In this document: in pieces, positions 1 to 10,700 of the stretch
Layout of the letters: every line of letters starts with the position of its first letter
Position numbering within the stretch: the stretch's first letter is position 1
Source of the DNA: Bradyrhizobium sp. CSA207
GTDB taxonomy: Bacteria; Pseudomonadota; Alphaproteobacteria; Rhizobiales; Xanthobacteraceae
Direction: 5' to 3'
Length of the DNA: 64,000 nt
Assembly (NCBI RefSeq): GCF_029051685.1
Contig: NZ_JAACFT010000002.1
Location: 186,001 to 250,000, forward strand
Program-made: the position numbers and the translations under genes
Notes under the pieces: generated by a model
Told to the model about the DNA's origin: nothing
Seen by the model: only the letters and a program-made list of their open reading frames with translations
The model's database searches: none

Positions 1-1
1 C

Positions 2-679
2 GAGAATTGCGGGGTCGCGACCATGATGCCGGCGGAGCGGATCAAGCTCGGCTCGGTCGGCACGGCCGTGCCCTGGGGCGAGGTCGCGCTCTCTCCCGAC
101 GGCGAGATCCTGATCAGGGGGGAGTTCCTGTTCATGGGCTATCTCAACCAGCCGGAAAAGACCGCGGAGACTATCGATCCGCGCGGCTGGCTGCACACCG
201 GCGACGTCGGCGCCATCGACAACGAAGGCTTCATCAGGATCACCGACCGGATGAAGGACATCATCATCACCTCAGGCGGCAAGAACATCACGCCCTCGGA
301 GATCGAGAACCAGCTCAAATTCTCGCCCTATATCTCGGACGCCGTGGTGATCGGCGACAAGCGGCCGTATCTGACCTGCCTCGTCATGATCGACCAGGAG
401 AACGTCGAGAAGTTCGCCCAGGACCACGACATCCCCTTCACCAACTATGCCAGCCTGTGCCGGGCGATGCAGATCCAGGACCTGATCTGGCGCGAGATCG
501 AAGAGGTCAACGGCAATTTCGCCCGCGTCGAGACCATCAAGAAGTTCTATCTGATCGAGCGCCAGCTCACCCCGGAGGACGAGGAGCTGACGCCGACCAT
601 GAAGCTGAAGCGTGGTTTCGTGAACAAGCGCTACTCCACCGAGATCGAGGCGATGTATCGTGCACGGGCTGTGGCGTGA
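2..679 (+). CDS. Long-chain acyl-CoA synthetase (AMP-binding), C-terminal part
   Basis: The reading frame is open from the left edge of the window, so only the last ~225 residues are present. It begins with ENCGVAT, the tail of the ATP/AMP-binding core of the acyl-adenylate family. It then shows GWLHTGD (hinge-region Asp), ITDRMKDIIITSGGKNI (the A8 region of the C-terminal subdomain) and ELTPTMKLKR near the end with the conserved late lysine. These motifs identify a long-chain fatty acid or aryl acid CoA ligase of the FadD15-like type, which forms an acyl-CoA from acid, ATP and CoA. A LivK-type binding protein follows 79 nt downstream, a pairing typical of rhizobial loci that import and activate carboxylic acids. 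The substrate cannot be told from this fragment. Confidence 0.88.
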   Translation, partial: ENCGVATMMPAERIKLGSVGTAVPWGEVALSPDGEILIRGEFLFMGYLNQPEKTAETIDPRGWLHTGDVGAIDNEGFIRITDRMKDIIITSGGKNITPSEIENQLKFSPYISDAVVIGDKRPYLTCLVMIDQENVEKFAQDHDIPFTNYASLCRAMQIQDLIWREIEEVNGNFARVETIKKFYLIERQLTPEDEELTPTMKLKRGFVNKRYSTEIEAMYRARAVA

Positions 680-758
680 TTCATCTGTTCGAAAAAAGCG
701 AAGGAGCGATGGCCCCCCGTCCTTCGTGCAACATGGGCCTTATGGAGAGGAGACGACA

Positions 759-1958
759 ATGTCGAAATCGTTGAGGACGTTCGGCCTTGCGGTAGGCGCG
801 GTAGCGCTCACCTGTCTGCCGGCCGCAGCGCAAACCAAGGTCACCAACGAAGGCATCTCGGGATCCGAGATCGTCATCGGCACCCATCAGGATCTGTCGG
901 GTCCAGTCAAAGGCTGGGGCGTGCCGGTCTCCAACGGCATGAAGATGGCGGTCGAAGAGGTCAACGCGGCGGGCGGCGTCAACGGCCGCAAGATTCGGCT
1001 GGTCGTCGAGGACAGCGGCTACGATCCGAAGAAGGCCGTGCTGGCTTCGCAGAAACTGATCGAGCGCGACAAGATATTCGCGATGGTGGGAGCAATGGGA
1101 TCGCCGACCGTGCTCGCCGCGCAGGATATCCTGCTCGACGCCGGGGTGCTTCAGCTCTTCCCGCTGACGGCGGCCGAGTTCACCTTCAAGTTCGATCCGG
1201 CCAAGCCGCAGGAGCGGCTGAAGTTCAACAACCTGCTGCCCTATGTCGAGAGCACGCGCGCGGCCCTGAAATACATGATGGAGTGGAAGAGTTTCCAGAA
1301 GCCGTGCATCATGTACCAGGATGACGAGTACGGCAAAAACGTGCTCGACGGCTTCAACCAGCAGCTCACCGCCATGAAGGTGCAGCCGGCCTCGATCACA
1401 AGCTACAAGCGCGGCGCCTCCGACTTCAGCGCCCAGGTCGCGAAGATGAAGTCCGACAGCTGCGACCTCGTCGTGCTCGGTGCGGTCCTGCGTGAGCCCA
1501 TCGGCGCCATGACCGAGGCCAGGAAGCTCGGCTGGGAAGTTACCTTCCTCGGCGCCACGCCCACCAATGTGATGGAGGTGCCGATGCTCGGCAAGGAGGC
1601 CGTGGAAGGCCTCTACGCTGCCGCCCTCTTCGAGATTCCTTACGAGGACACGGCCAAGGGCAAGGTCAAGGACTGGCTCGCGACCTACAAGAAGACGTTC
1701 GGCACGGACGCCAACACCCAGGCCATCATCGGCTACAACGCGGTCATGACCTTCGCCTTCTATGCGCAGAAGGCGGGCAAGGATCTGACCGGCCAGAAGA
1801 TGCTGGACGCGCTGGAATCCGGGGACAAGTTCGTCGACATCTTCAACTCGCCTCCGACGAAGTTCTCCAAGACCGACCATCTCGCCAGCACCATCACCCA
1901 GGTGCAACAGGTCAAGGGCGGCCGCTGGGTGCTGGTGAAGGACAATCTGATGTTTTGA
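759..1958 (+). CDS. Branched-chain amino-acid-type ABC transporter substrate-binding protein (LivK family)
   Basis: This is a 399-residue periplasmic binding protein. The start at 759 is preferred over an upstream in-frame ATG because it has a GGAGAGGA ribosome site at 744-751 and opens directly into a signal peptide (MSKSLRTFGLAVGAVALTCL, cleavage near AAAQ). The mature part shows the type I periplasmic fold of the family: GSEIVIGTHQDLSGP near the N-terminus, EEVNAAGGVNGRKI, and the second-lobe pattern around SFQKPCIMYQDDEYGKN. No permease or ATPase genes follow, so any partner transporter lies upstream of the window or elsewhere. The upstream CoA ligase suggests the ligand is a carboxylic acid (aromatic or fatty) rather than an amino acid, but that is inferred from context. 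Confidence 0.9.
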   Translation: MSKSLRTFGLAVGAVALTCLPAAAQTKVTNEGISGSEIVIGTHQDLSGPVKGWGVPVSNGMKMAVEEVNAAGGVNGRKIRLVVEDSGYDPKKAVLASQKLIERDKIFAMVGAMGSPTVLAAQDILLDAGVLQLFPLTAAEFTFKFDPAKPQERLKFNNLLPYVESTRAALKYMMEWKSFQKPCIMYQDDEYGKNVLDGFNQQLTAMKVQPASITSYKRGASDFSAQVAKMKSDSCDLVVLGAVLREPIGAMTEARKLGWEVTFLGATPTNVMEVPMLGKEAVEGLYAAALFEIPYEDTAKGKVKDWLATYKKTFGTDANTQAIIGYNAVMTFAFYAQKAGKDLTGQKMLDALESGDKFVDIFNSPPTKFSKTDHLASTITQVQQVKGGRWVLVKDNLMF

Positions 1959-1983
1959 TTGAGAGCGTTTGTGCCGCGCGCTC

Positions 1984-2148
1984 AGTGCACCCTCTCCCCT
2001 TGTGGGACCCCTTGTGGGAGAGGGTGGCTTCGCGAATGCGAAGCCGGGTGAGGGGTTCTCTCCGCGCGTGCCTCTCTTTCGGTAGTATTCGCTGAAGCAA
2101 CCCCTCATCCGGCGCTTCGCGCCACCTTCTCCCACAAGGGGAGAAGGG
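1984..2148. repeat. Family A palindromic intergenic repeat, copy 1
   Basis: An imperfect long palindrome. A left arm rich in CCCTCTCCCC/GGGAGAGGG is followed by GCCGGGTGAGGGG, and the right arm reads CCTCATCCGGCGCTTCGCGCC then CTTCTCCCACAAGGGGAGAAG. This copy carries a short internal duplication of CCCCTTGTGGGA. It fills the gap between two convergent genes. Related copies are at 21144, 22361, 23481, 23669 and 42855. Confidence 0.85.
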
Positions 2149-2156
2149 AAGAATAG

Positions 2157-3311
2157 CTACGATCCCCCGCCCGCGGTGCCGGAATTCACGGGCGCCAGTT
2201 CGTCCTCGCGGCATCGCCAGCCGTCGGCGGCTTTCACGAAGGCGAAGGTGCGCTGGATCCTGAGCCGGCGCGTGACGTTAAAGGCCTCTGCGGAGCGCTC
2301 CCTGTTGCCGGCTCCCGGCTGCGGACGGCCGGTCCTGACGTCCCAGCAGGTGCCCGTGCAGGAGGACGCGACCTTGCTACAGGCGGCAAAGGGGGCCAAC
2401 ACCACCATTTCGATCTCGCCGGTGACCTGCGCCTCCCGGTCCCTCACCTGGCTGTCGATAGCGAAGACGCGGTTGATGCGGAGGAAATTGCCGCACGAAT
2501 TGGCGGCATGGATTCGCGCGGCGCAGAAGTCGACGGCGTCGGTGTCGGGCAGCCGCGCCGAGACCTGCCGGCCGAATACCTTCTTCGGGTCGCCCTTGGC
2601 GCTGCGGACATCGTCAGACTTACGCTTCAGATTGTCGGCGAGACAGGCTTCTGCGAACTCAAGCTCCTGAAGCGGCACGTTGTCCTTGCCGACGAGATTG
2701 CATTCGCGGTCGCGCTCCCGGGTCCACCGGCCATATTCGGCGAAGGCAAAGCGGGCCGCAGTCGGGTCCAGCTTGCCGATCAGACCGAGCACCTGGCTGT
2801 TGAGCTCGGTCTCGACCAGGGCCAGCGACGGATCTGCGCAGATCAGCGCGCCGGCTGCGGTGTTGGCTGCAAGACAGTCGAAATCCGGATCGCGCAGGAT
2901 CGCGGCGCGCTCCTCGGTGACCTTGAGAAGGCAGGCCTTGACCTGATCGACATCGTCGTAGCGGACCGCGGCCTGGCCGATGATTCCGCAACCGAGGCTG
3001 CGCTGCCTGATCCAGATCGCATTCTCCTCGATCGCCGGCAGGCGATCGGGCAGGCGGGCGAGGCGCGCCTCGATCGCCGCGCTCAGCTTCTCTGCGGCTG
3101 CGGCGAGCTCGGCATCGCCGCAGAACATTTGATTGGCGGGGTCGCGGTTCTGCTGGCAATTGTTCTTGGCGAACAGCGGCAGCTTGTCGGCGATGGAGCG
3201 CTCGGATGGGCCGGATTGCGCGGCGGCCGGTGCCGCCGGCAAGGCCAGCAGCGCAAGCACAGTCAGCACGATGAACCGCATTCCGGTCGTCCCCAGCATG
3301 GTTCTTGCCAT
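2157..3311 (-). CDS. Periplasmic LprI/DUF1311-like protein with two Cys-containing modules
   Basis: An exported protein of 384 residues. A start at 3281 (MRFIVLTVLALLALPAAPAA) would give a cleaner signal peptide and is equally likely. The mature region holds two similar modules: one around residues 60-115 (CGDAELAAAAEKLSAAI, WIRQRSLGCG) and one around 160-215 (CADPSLALVETEL, WTRERDRECN). Each has the Cys-x3-5-L pattern followed by a W-x-R-x-R-x2-C segment that resembles the LprI (lysozyme-inhibitor-like, DUF1311) family. The C-terminal ~150 residues are Cys-rich and not recognised. It is transcribed in the same direction as, and 52 nt downstream of, the cysteine protease gene, so the two may be co-expressed. 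The family resemblance is by motif only. Confidence 0.7.
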   Translation of the reverse strand: MARTMLGTTGMRFIVLTVLALLALPAAPAAAQSGPSERSIADKLPLFAKNNCQQNRDPANQMFCGDAELAAAAEKLSAAIEARLARLPDRLPAIEENAIWIRQRSLGCGIIGQAAVRYDDVDQVKACLLKVTEERAAILRDPDFDCLAANTAAGALICADPSLALVETELNSQVLGLIGKLDPTAARFAFAEYGRWTRERDRECNLVGKDNVPLQELEFAEACLADNLKRKSDDVRSAKGDPKKVFGRQVSARLPDTDAVDFCAARIHAANSCGNFLRINRVFAIDSQVRDREAQVTGEIEMVVLAPFAACSKVASSCTGTCWDVRTGRPQPGAGNRERSAEAFNVTRRLRIQRTFAFVKAADGWRCREDELAPVNSGTAGGGS

Positions 3312-3363
3312 GCTAGCGTCCCGGATCGCGCGGCGATATGAATTTGTGGGCTACGGCGGCAGT

Positions 3364-4125
3364 TCAGCGCGCCTCGGCGTTGGCCGCGACCATCGATACG
3401 GGCCGGCTGTCCAGGGCGGAGAACTGCACCGGTTCGTCGACATATTTCATCACGGCGGACCGATAGAGCACGAACAGCGGCTGGTAGCTCCGTGCATCGT
3501 CGTCCTCGACCATTGCCATGCGGCGGTTGTCGAGGATCAGCCAATGGCCGTCGAGCTTCGCTGCGGCGATGGCATGCTCTTCGCCGGCACGGGTATCGCG
3601 CACCACGACGATGCGGAGATCGTCGGCGGCGACGCCTGCGAGTCGCAGCGCGGCCAGCTTGGCGATGGCATAGTCCTCGCAATCGCCGGCGCCGCGCTGG
3701 AAGGTCGCAAGCGGCGAGTTCCAGACATCGTCGGCACCGTCGCTTGCCGCGCGGATCGCCAGATTGATGGCGCGGTTGGTCTCGCCGAGCCGCGCACGGC
3801 CGTCACGGGTACGGGCCTGGTCGACGATGGCGAGCAACTTCAGCGCCGCAGGCGAGGCGCAATTGTCGCGATCGCCGTCGCACAGCGCCAGCTGCACCAT
3901 GTCGCCGTCGAGCTTGTCTTTCACCGCAAACCATTTCTGTTGCAGGCTGCCGGTGGAGATGGCGAAGGCGAACACGCCGAAGGGCTCGGCGGATTTGCGC
4001 ACGAGAACTCCGGCGCCCGGCGACAGCAGCGTGCCGGCACGAAGGTCGGCGGCCGATCCGAACAGGATCAATCCGCACAGGACAAGGATTGCGGGCCAAG
4101 CGCGCGTGTGAGCCGCGGTCTCCAT
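3364..4125 (-). CDS. Transglutaminase-like cysteine protease (BTLCP, LapG-like, peptidase C93)
   Basis: A 253-residue exported protein with an N-terminal hydrophobic signal segment (residues ~10-26). The catalytic triad of the bacterial transglutaminase-like cysteine proteinase family can be read directly: Cys149 in GAGDCEDYA, His184 in GEEHAIAA and Asp199 in HWLILDNRR. The best-known member, LapG of Pseudomonas, is a periplasmic protease that cleaves the N-terminal retention module of the giant type I-secreted adhesin LapA and releases it from the surface. Here the gene is divergent from, and 619 bp away from, a 3442-residue type I-secreted surface protein, so a LapG-LapA type relationship is a reasonable inference. 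No LapD-like c-di-GMP receptor is seen in the window. The family is also common in rhizobia without adhesin partners. Confidence 0.82.
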   Translation of the reverse strand: METAAHTRAWPAILVLCGLILFGSAADLRAGTLLSPGAGVLVRKSAEPFGVFAFAISTGSLQQKWFAVKDKLDGDMVQLALCDGDRDNCASPAALKLLAIVDQARTRDGRARLGETNRAINLAIRAASDGADDVWNSPLATFQRGAGDCEDYAIAKLAALRLAGVAADDLRIVVVRDTRAGEEHAIAAAKLDGHWLILDNRRMAMVEDDDARSYQPLFVLYRSAVMKYVDEPVQFSALDSRPVSMVAANAEAR

Positions 4126-4744
4126 TTGACATCCCCTTCCGGCTTCGCCAGGTCCCCCTCGACCTGTACGTGCCGGGCTTTGTTGCTTGCGGGGAGATAG
4201 TGCGAGATCGGCCGTTCGGTTCTGCTTAACGCGCCCGGCAGGGGGCCCAAAACCGCGGGGCAGGCTGAAACGGGCCTCGCCGGATTGTGTAAGATTTTAC
4301 GGATCTGCGGCTAGGAGGGCGCCGACTGCCGCGAAGTCGAGTCAATTGCACGCAATGATTGTACTCTTGCCGATTCTGCTTCCATGGCTAACAGCCCCTT
4401 ATTTCACGGGGTTCTGTTAGCTGGATCACAGTTTTTGTTCCATATTTGCTGCAGTGTGTTGCAGGGCACTGCGAAGGACAGATGACGGAAGTATCCGCAG
4501 GTTGCTCTATACAGCGGAATACATGGGGAACAATGAAATGCGCGGGAATTAGCGAGATTTTACCTGAAATTATTGCAGTGATGACTTGTATTTCACTGGA
4601 TCAGCGAGTCCAGAGGAAGTCTCCCGCGGGCTCGTCACGCTAAATCACACAAGCAATAGATGGTATCGCTAAGGACTTGGTAGTGATATGCAAGCTTAAG
4701 CGGTCGATACTTATTCATATATTAACCCTTTTCACGGTGCCCCA
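4126..4744. other. Divergent intergenic region between LapG-like protease and giant surface protein
   Basis: This 619-bp stretch has no reading frame with coding character. The part from about 4340 to 4744 is visibly AT-richer than the flanking genes, with runs such as TTATTCATATATTAACCC at 4711-4728, as expected of a promoter-bearing region that serves two divergent genes. No confident -35/-10 pair or operator can be named by eye. Confidence 0.5.
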
Positions 4745-7700
4745 TTGAATTACGCTGGCAAATTTGACGCCGCGCTATCCTTGGACGGCGAGGGTTCCAA
4801 CTCGCCCTCCCGTGTCCATGTCGATTCCTTTACAGCCAAGCCCTTTATCGCAAAGGCTCATGGCCACGTGCCCGAAGGGGCGTTCGTTGTTCCCGATCCG
4901 AACCTGATCTTCCACGGCGACTTCAAGCGCGCCGGCGCGGATCTCGTGCTGTCCCACGATGGTCGCGAGTTCGTCGTTCACGATTATTTCAGGGGCGACA
5001 AGCGCGCGGCGATTTCGTCGCCGGATGGCGCGCACCTGACCGGCGACATCGTCAATGCGCTCACGGGGCATGTGCAATATGCCCAGGCCGCGCCCGGCGC
5101 TGCCGCCGCGCAGGTCATCGGTCACGTCACCAAGCTCTCCGGCAGCGCGACCGCGGTCCGCAACGGCGTCTCCATTGTCTTGAACAATGGCGACAACGTC
5201 GAGAAGGGCGATGTGGTCTCGACCGGCGGAGACTCGACGCTCGGCATCACCTTCATCGACGGCACCGTATTCGGTCTGTCCTCCAATGCGCGGATGGTGC
5301 TGAACGAGATGGTCTACGACCCCAACGGGTCGAGCAATTCCTCGCTGCTCAGCCTGGTCGCGGGCACCATCACCTTCGTCGCCGGCGAGACCGCAAAGCA
5401 CGGCGACATGAAGATCGACACGCCGGTCGCCACCATGGGCATCCGCGGCACGGCGGTGCTGACCCAGATCAACTTCGTCGTTCCAGCCGGCGGCGGCGAT
5501 CCGCAGCCGCAGGCGAGCTTCCAGGTGCTGGTCGAGCCCAACGGCACCACCGGCTCCTACATCCTGTTCGACAAGGTCACGCTGCTGCCGATCGCGACGG
5601 TCAACCAGGCCGGCCAGATGATCCAGATCAGCGGCGGCAACGTCACCATCAGCAATGCGCTGATGTCGCCGGACGTGCAGAAGCTGATCACGGACGTGTT
5701 CACGCTGAAGTTCACCGACAACAACACCAATACCAAGCTGACCTCGAACTTCACCGATTCGATCACGCAGACCAGCCAAGACCTGGTGTTCAAGTCGGGG
5801 TCGGGTGCCGTCGTGATCGCGACCTTCACGAACCTCAATCCGCAGGGATCGGAGGGGCCCAGCAATTCCACGCCGTCCGCCACCCGTATTCCCGGCCAGC
5901 CGCTGGTGCAAAGCCTCGATTCCAGCGGAAATGTGAAGACGGCGTTCGCGCTGACCGAACGCGCGGACAGGACCGGCGACACCGCGGATTCCGACACGAT
6001 CTCCGGTCGGATCACCTTCGTCGATCAAAATCTGGGCGACCGGCCGACGGTGGCGGTGAGCCTCGCCGATGCGCCGAACTACGTCTACCAGAACGCCGGC
6101 CATCAGGACGTCACCGGCTCGCTCTCCGCGCTCCAGAAGCAGGACATCGCGGCGACGCAGATCCAGATCAATGTCGCCGCCGACGGCGCCAACAACAACA
6201 ATGGCTCGGCGGTCTGGACCTACACTATCCCCGACAACGTCTTCGACTTCCTGGCGGCCGGCGAAACGCTGACGCTGACCTACATGGTCCGCATCGACAC
6301 CAATTTCGCGGTGAGCCCCGAGAGCAAATTCATCCCGATCACCATCACGATCACCGGGACCAACGACAAGCCGGTGATCACCACCGGCGTTCCGACCATC
6401 ACCTTCGAAGGCGGCACCAGCGTGCCGGGCGGCCCGCTCACCAGCCACGTCCCGACCTCGGGCACGCTGACCTTTAAGGATGTCGACCTCACCGACACGC
6501 ACACGGTGTCTGTCAAGCTGACCGGCGCAACGCTGCCGGACGGCACCGTGCCGCCGGGCCCGCTGGCGGAATTCCAGAACGCGATGTCCGTTGCGATCGC
6601 GGCGGGCGCCGACAGCAAGGGCACCGGCACCGGCACCATCAACTGGTCGCTGGCCGATCTGCCCGTCTACCTCGCCGACTTCATCCCGGACGGCGAGGTC
6701 CTGACGCTGACCTACACGGTGACGGTCACGGACGCCCAAGGCGCGACCGCGCAGCAGACCATTACCGTCACCATCACGGGCACCGATGCGCCTGCGGTGG
6801 TGTGGATCGCGACCGACCATGCCGGCGCGCCCTCCGGCGGTTTCTGGAAGGACGCGGCGAACTGGGAAACCGGCACCGTCCCGACCATCGATGACGACGT
6901 CATCGTCATCACCGATCAGTTGCACGGCCTGACGCCGTCCTATCCGGTGACGATCGACGCCGCGGCCTACGCCAAGTCGATCACGATGAATGATTTCGGC
7001 GGCCCACCGCCGAAAGTGATCAACCAGAGCACGTTGACGGTTGCCGGTGCGCTCAACATGAGCGCCGATTCGATCTTTACCAACGCCGCGACCGGCACCA
7101 TGTCCATCGGCGGCAAGGCCGAGATCCTGGATACGGCCGTGCTCACCAATGCCGGATATCTGACGCTCAAGGGCGGCGGTGATTTCGCCAGCGGCACCAC
7201 GATCACCAATTCCGGCACGATCGAGCTGTTCGGCGGCACGCTGAAGACGCTGGCCGACATCGCCAATGCGGGTGGCACGCTGAAGGCCGATGCCGGCACC
7301 ACGTTGATCGTCGATACCGCGACGGTCGATGGCGGCACTGTCACCATTCTGGGTACGCTGGAGCTCGATGGCATCAGCCTCATCGAGAACGGCACGCTGA
7401 ACAATTCCGGCACGGTCAACGTCAAGGGGGCGGTGGAGTTCGCCCACGAGATCGTCGGAAACACGTCCGGCGGCGTGATCAAGATTCTGGCGAATGGTTG
7501 GCTGACGATCGACCAGGGTTCGACCGTCACCAACACCGGCAACGTCACGGTCGATGCCAACGGCAAGCTGACAGTCAATGGCGCCACGATCAGCGGCGCC
7601 GGCACGGTCACCGACAACGGCGAGATCGACCTGACCGGCAGTGCCGTGCTGAGCGGCGGCATCCTGAAGAACAACGCCGCACTCAAGGCCAGCGGCGCCG

Positions 7701-10700
7701 GCAATGCGCTGGACAACGAGACCGTCACTAATGCCATCACCGGCACGATCGAGGTGCAGGCGAACGGCGCGCTGACGATCGACCAGGCCTCCGTCGTCAC
7801 CAATGCCGGCAACGTCACGGTCGATGCGACCGGCAAGCTGACTGTCAATGGTGCGACGATCAGCGGCGCCGGCACGGTCACCGGCAACGGCGAGATCGAC
7901 CTGACCGGCAGTGCTGTGCTGAGCGGTGGCATTCTCAAGAATAATGCGGTCTTCAAGGTTAGCGGCACCGGCAATGCGCTGGACCACGAGACGGTCACGA
8001 ACGCGAGCACGATTGAAGTGCTGGCGAATGGTGCGCTGACGATCGATCAGGGCTCGGCGATCGCCAACACCGGCAACATCACCGTCGATGCGACCGGCAA
8101 GCTGACGGTCAATGGCGCGACGATCAGCGGCGCCGGGACGGTCACCGACAATGGCGAGATCGACCTGACCGGCAGTGCTGTTATGAGCGGTGGCATCCTG
8201 AACAACAACGGGGCCTTCAAGGTCAGCGGCATCGGCAACGCGCTGGACGGCGAGATCGTCACCAATGCCGGCACGATCGAGGTGCTGGCGAATGGTGCGC
8301 TGACGATCGACCAGGGTTCCACCGTTGCCAACTCGATCGGCAACGTCGTTGTCGATGCCAATGCGGTGCTGACCCTCGACGGGGCCACCATCAGCGGCGG
8401 CGGCGTCAACGGCAGCGGCACCATCGATGTCACCGGCGCCAGCACGATCGACGGCGGCGCGACGCTCAGCACGAGTGCAGTCATTGCCGATGCCAAGCTG
8501 ACGCTGGACGGCATCACGGTATCGGGCTCGACGATCACGGACAATGCCAGCATCGAGCTCGACAATACCGTCAAGCTCGAGGGCAACGCCAAGATCCAGG
8601 GGGCCTCTGCGGCTGCCAAGGGTGCGATCACCAACACCGGCACGCTGGAGATCGTCGGCGCGGCGACGCTGCTGAACGATGTCCTTACCAACACCGGTCA
8701 CACCGTCCAGATCGACGACGGGCAGACGCTGACGCTGTCCGGCACCGAGATCACCGGCGGCACTATCGAGAATTACAGCGGCGCGTTGGGCGGCACGATC
8801 GACGTCACCAGCAACGGCACGATCGACGGCAATGCGGCCCTGAACAAGGGCAACGTGAAGGTGGAGAGCGGTGTCACGCTGACGCTCGGTGATGCGGCGC
8901 TGTCCGGGACCAAGATCACCAACGACGGCACCGTCAAGCTCGATGCGAGCCGGACGCTGACGCTGACTGGCGCCAGCTTGACTGGCGGCATGCTCGCCGT
9001 CTCCGGAACGCTCGGTTCCTCCGGCTTCACCACGATTACCGACGCCAATATCACGAACAGCTACCTGATCGAGGCGATCGGCGGCGCGCTGGCGCTGGTG
9101 GCGACGACCTCTGCGACCTCGATCACGAATGACGGCGGCACGATCCGGGCCAACAACGCCGAGCTCGATATCAACGGCGAGGCGGTCACCAACACCGGCA
9201 CGCTGGCCGCGATCAATAACGGCACGCTGAAGCTGATCGCGACGACGGTCGCCAACACCGGCACCGTTTCGGTCGAATCCGGCTCGACGCTCGATCTTGC
9301 CGGCGCGACCATCAACGGCGGTACCGTCACGATCTCCGGCACACTGGAATCGACCGGCACCAGTGCCATCAACGGCGCCGATTTCACCAACAACGGCACG
9401 ATCGACGTCACCAGCGGCACGCTGTCGATCGACCCGACGACCATCACCAACAATCTCCTCTTTGAAGTCAACGGCGCCGGTGCGGTGCTCGATATCTCGG
9501 GCGATCCCGTCAACAACTCCGGAACTCTGGAGGCGATCAACGGCGGCACGCTCAAGCTGACTGGCCTGGCGGTCACGAATCTGGGCGGAACCGTTCTGGT
9601 CGGCGGCGCGTCGAAGCTTTACCTCTCGTCGGTCACGATCAATGACGGACACTTGAACAACGCCGGCAATCTCTACAGCGTCTCGGGCCTCAACAAGATC
9701 ACGGCCGCGGTCGACAACACCGGCGGCAGCATCGAAGTTCAGGCGGGCACGCTCGACCTCGCGGGCGGCCTGACCGGCGCCGGCTCGCTGATCATTGACG
9801 GTGGCGCGACGCTGGAGCTCGCCGGCGCGAATGCGCAGACAGTTACTTTCGCGGGAGGCACCGATACGCTGCAGCTCGACAAGGTCGCGGGCCAGAGCTT
9901 TACTGGCACCATTGCCGGCCAGTCGACAACCGGTGGCACGTTCGCGATCACGGGCGCGGGCAACATCACGACATCGAGCGGCGACGCGCTGGACTTCACG
10001 GCGTTGGGCGGCACGCCCGGCGCGCCCGCCAACATCGTTCTCACGCCCACTGGCGTACTGACCGGCGCGGCCAATGGCATCGTCGTCACCCAGAACGGCA
10101 CCGGTGGCATTTCACTGACGGCGACAAAGGACATCATCGGCCTGAACGGCAATGGCATCACGTTGCGCGATAGCGCAACTGGCGTCGGCAGCATCACCGT
10201 CAACAATGTGACCGGCAAGGCGACCGGGACCGGTGCGAATTCGGAAGGCATCCTCGTCGAGAATTTGAACGCCGCCAACAGCGGTGACATCTCGATCACG
10301 CAGCTTGGCGGCGCTGTCGGCGGTGCTTACGGCATCGACGCGACCACGCAAGGCGACGGCGACATCAGCATCGACGCCGGCGGCAACATCACGGGAAGCG
10401 CAATCTACGGCATCCGGGCGCGCAGCTATGGCGCCGGCAGTGAGTCCGTCACGACCGAGGCCGGCAGCGTCATCACGTCCGGAAGCTCGGGCATCATCGC
10501 GGTCAATCGCGCGATGTCCCTGGATTCGTTGGCCGGAAGCACCATCACGGTCGAGAACTACGGCACGATCCATTCCGGCAGCAGCCTCAATCAAAGCAAC
10601 AATTCGCCAGCGGGCATTCAGGCCGGCTACACCGGCGCGACGACGGGAAGCAACGCCAACACGGACGTCTACGGCACCGTCGTCGTCAACAATCACGCCA

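Noticed and set aside
4446..4643. A 65-residue frame in the divergent region before the giant gene
   Set aside because: It has no ribosome site, no recognisable sequence and lies in AT-rich DNA that must contain promoters.
7502..8335. Regular repeats considered as a CRISPR array
   Set aside because: Units are 264-270 bp, in frame, with no short repeat-spacer structure and no cas genes.
4775..9652. A 1625-residue open frame on the minus strand opposite the giant surface protein gene
   Set aside because: It is extremely rich in Arg, Asp, Gly and Val and follows the third-position GC bias of the plus-strand repeats. It has no domain, and the plus-strand product has clear domains.
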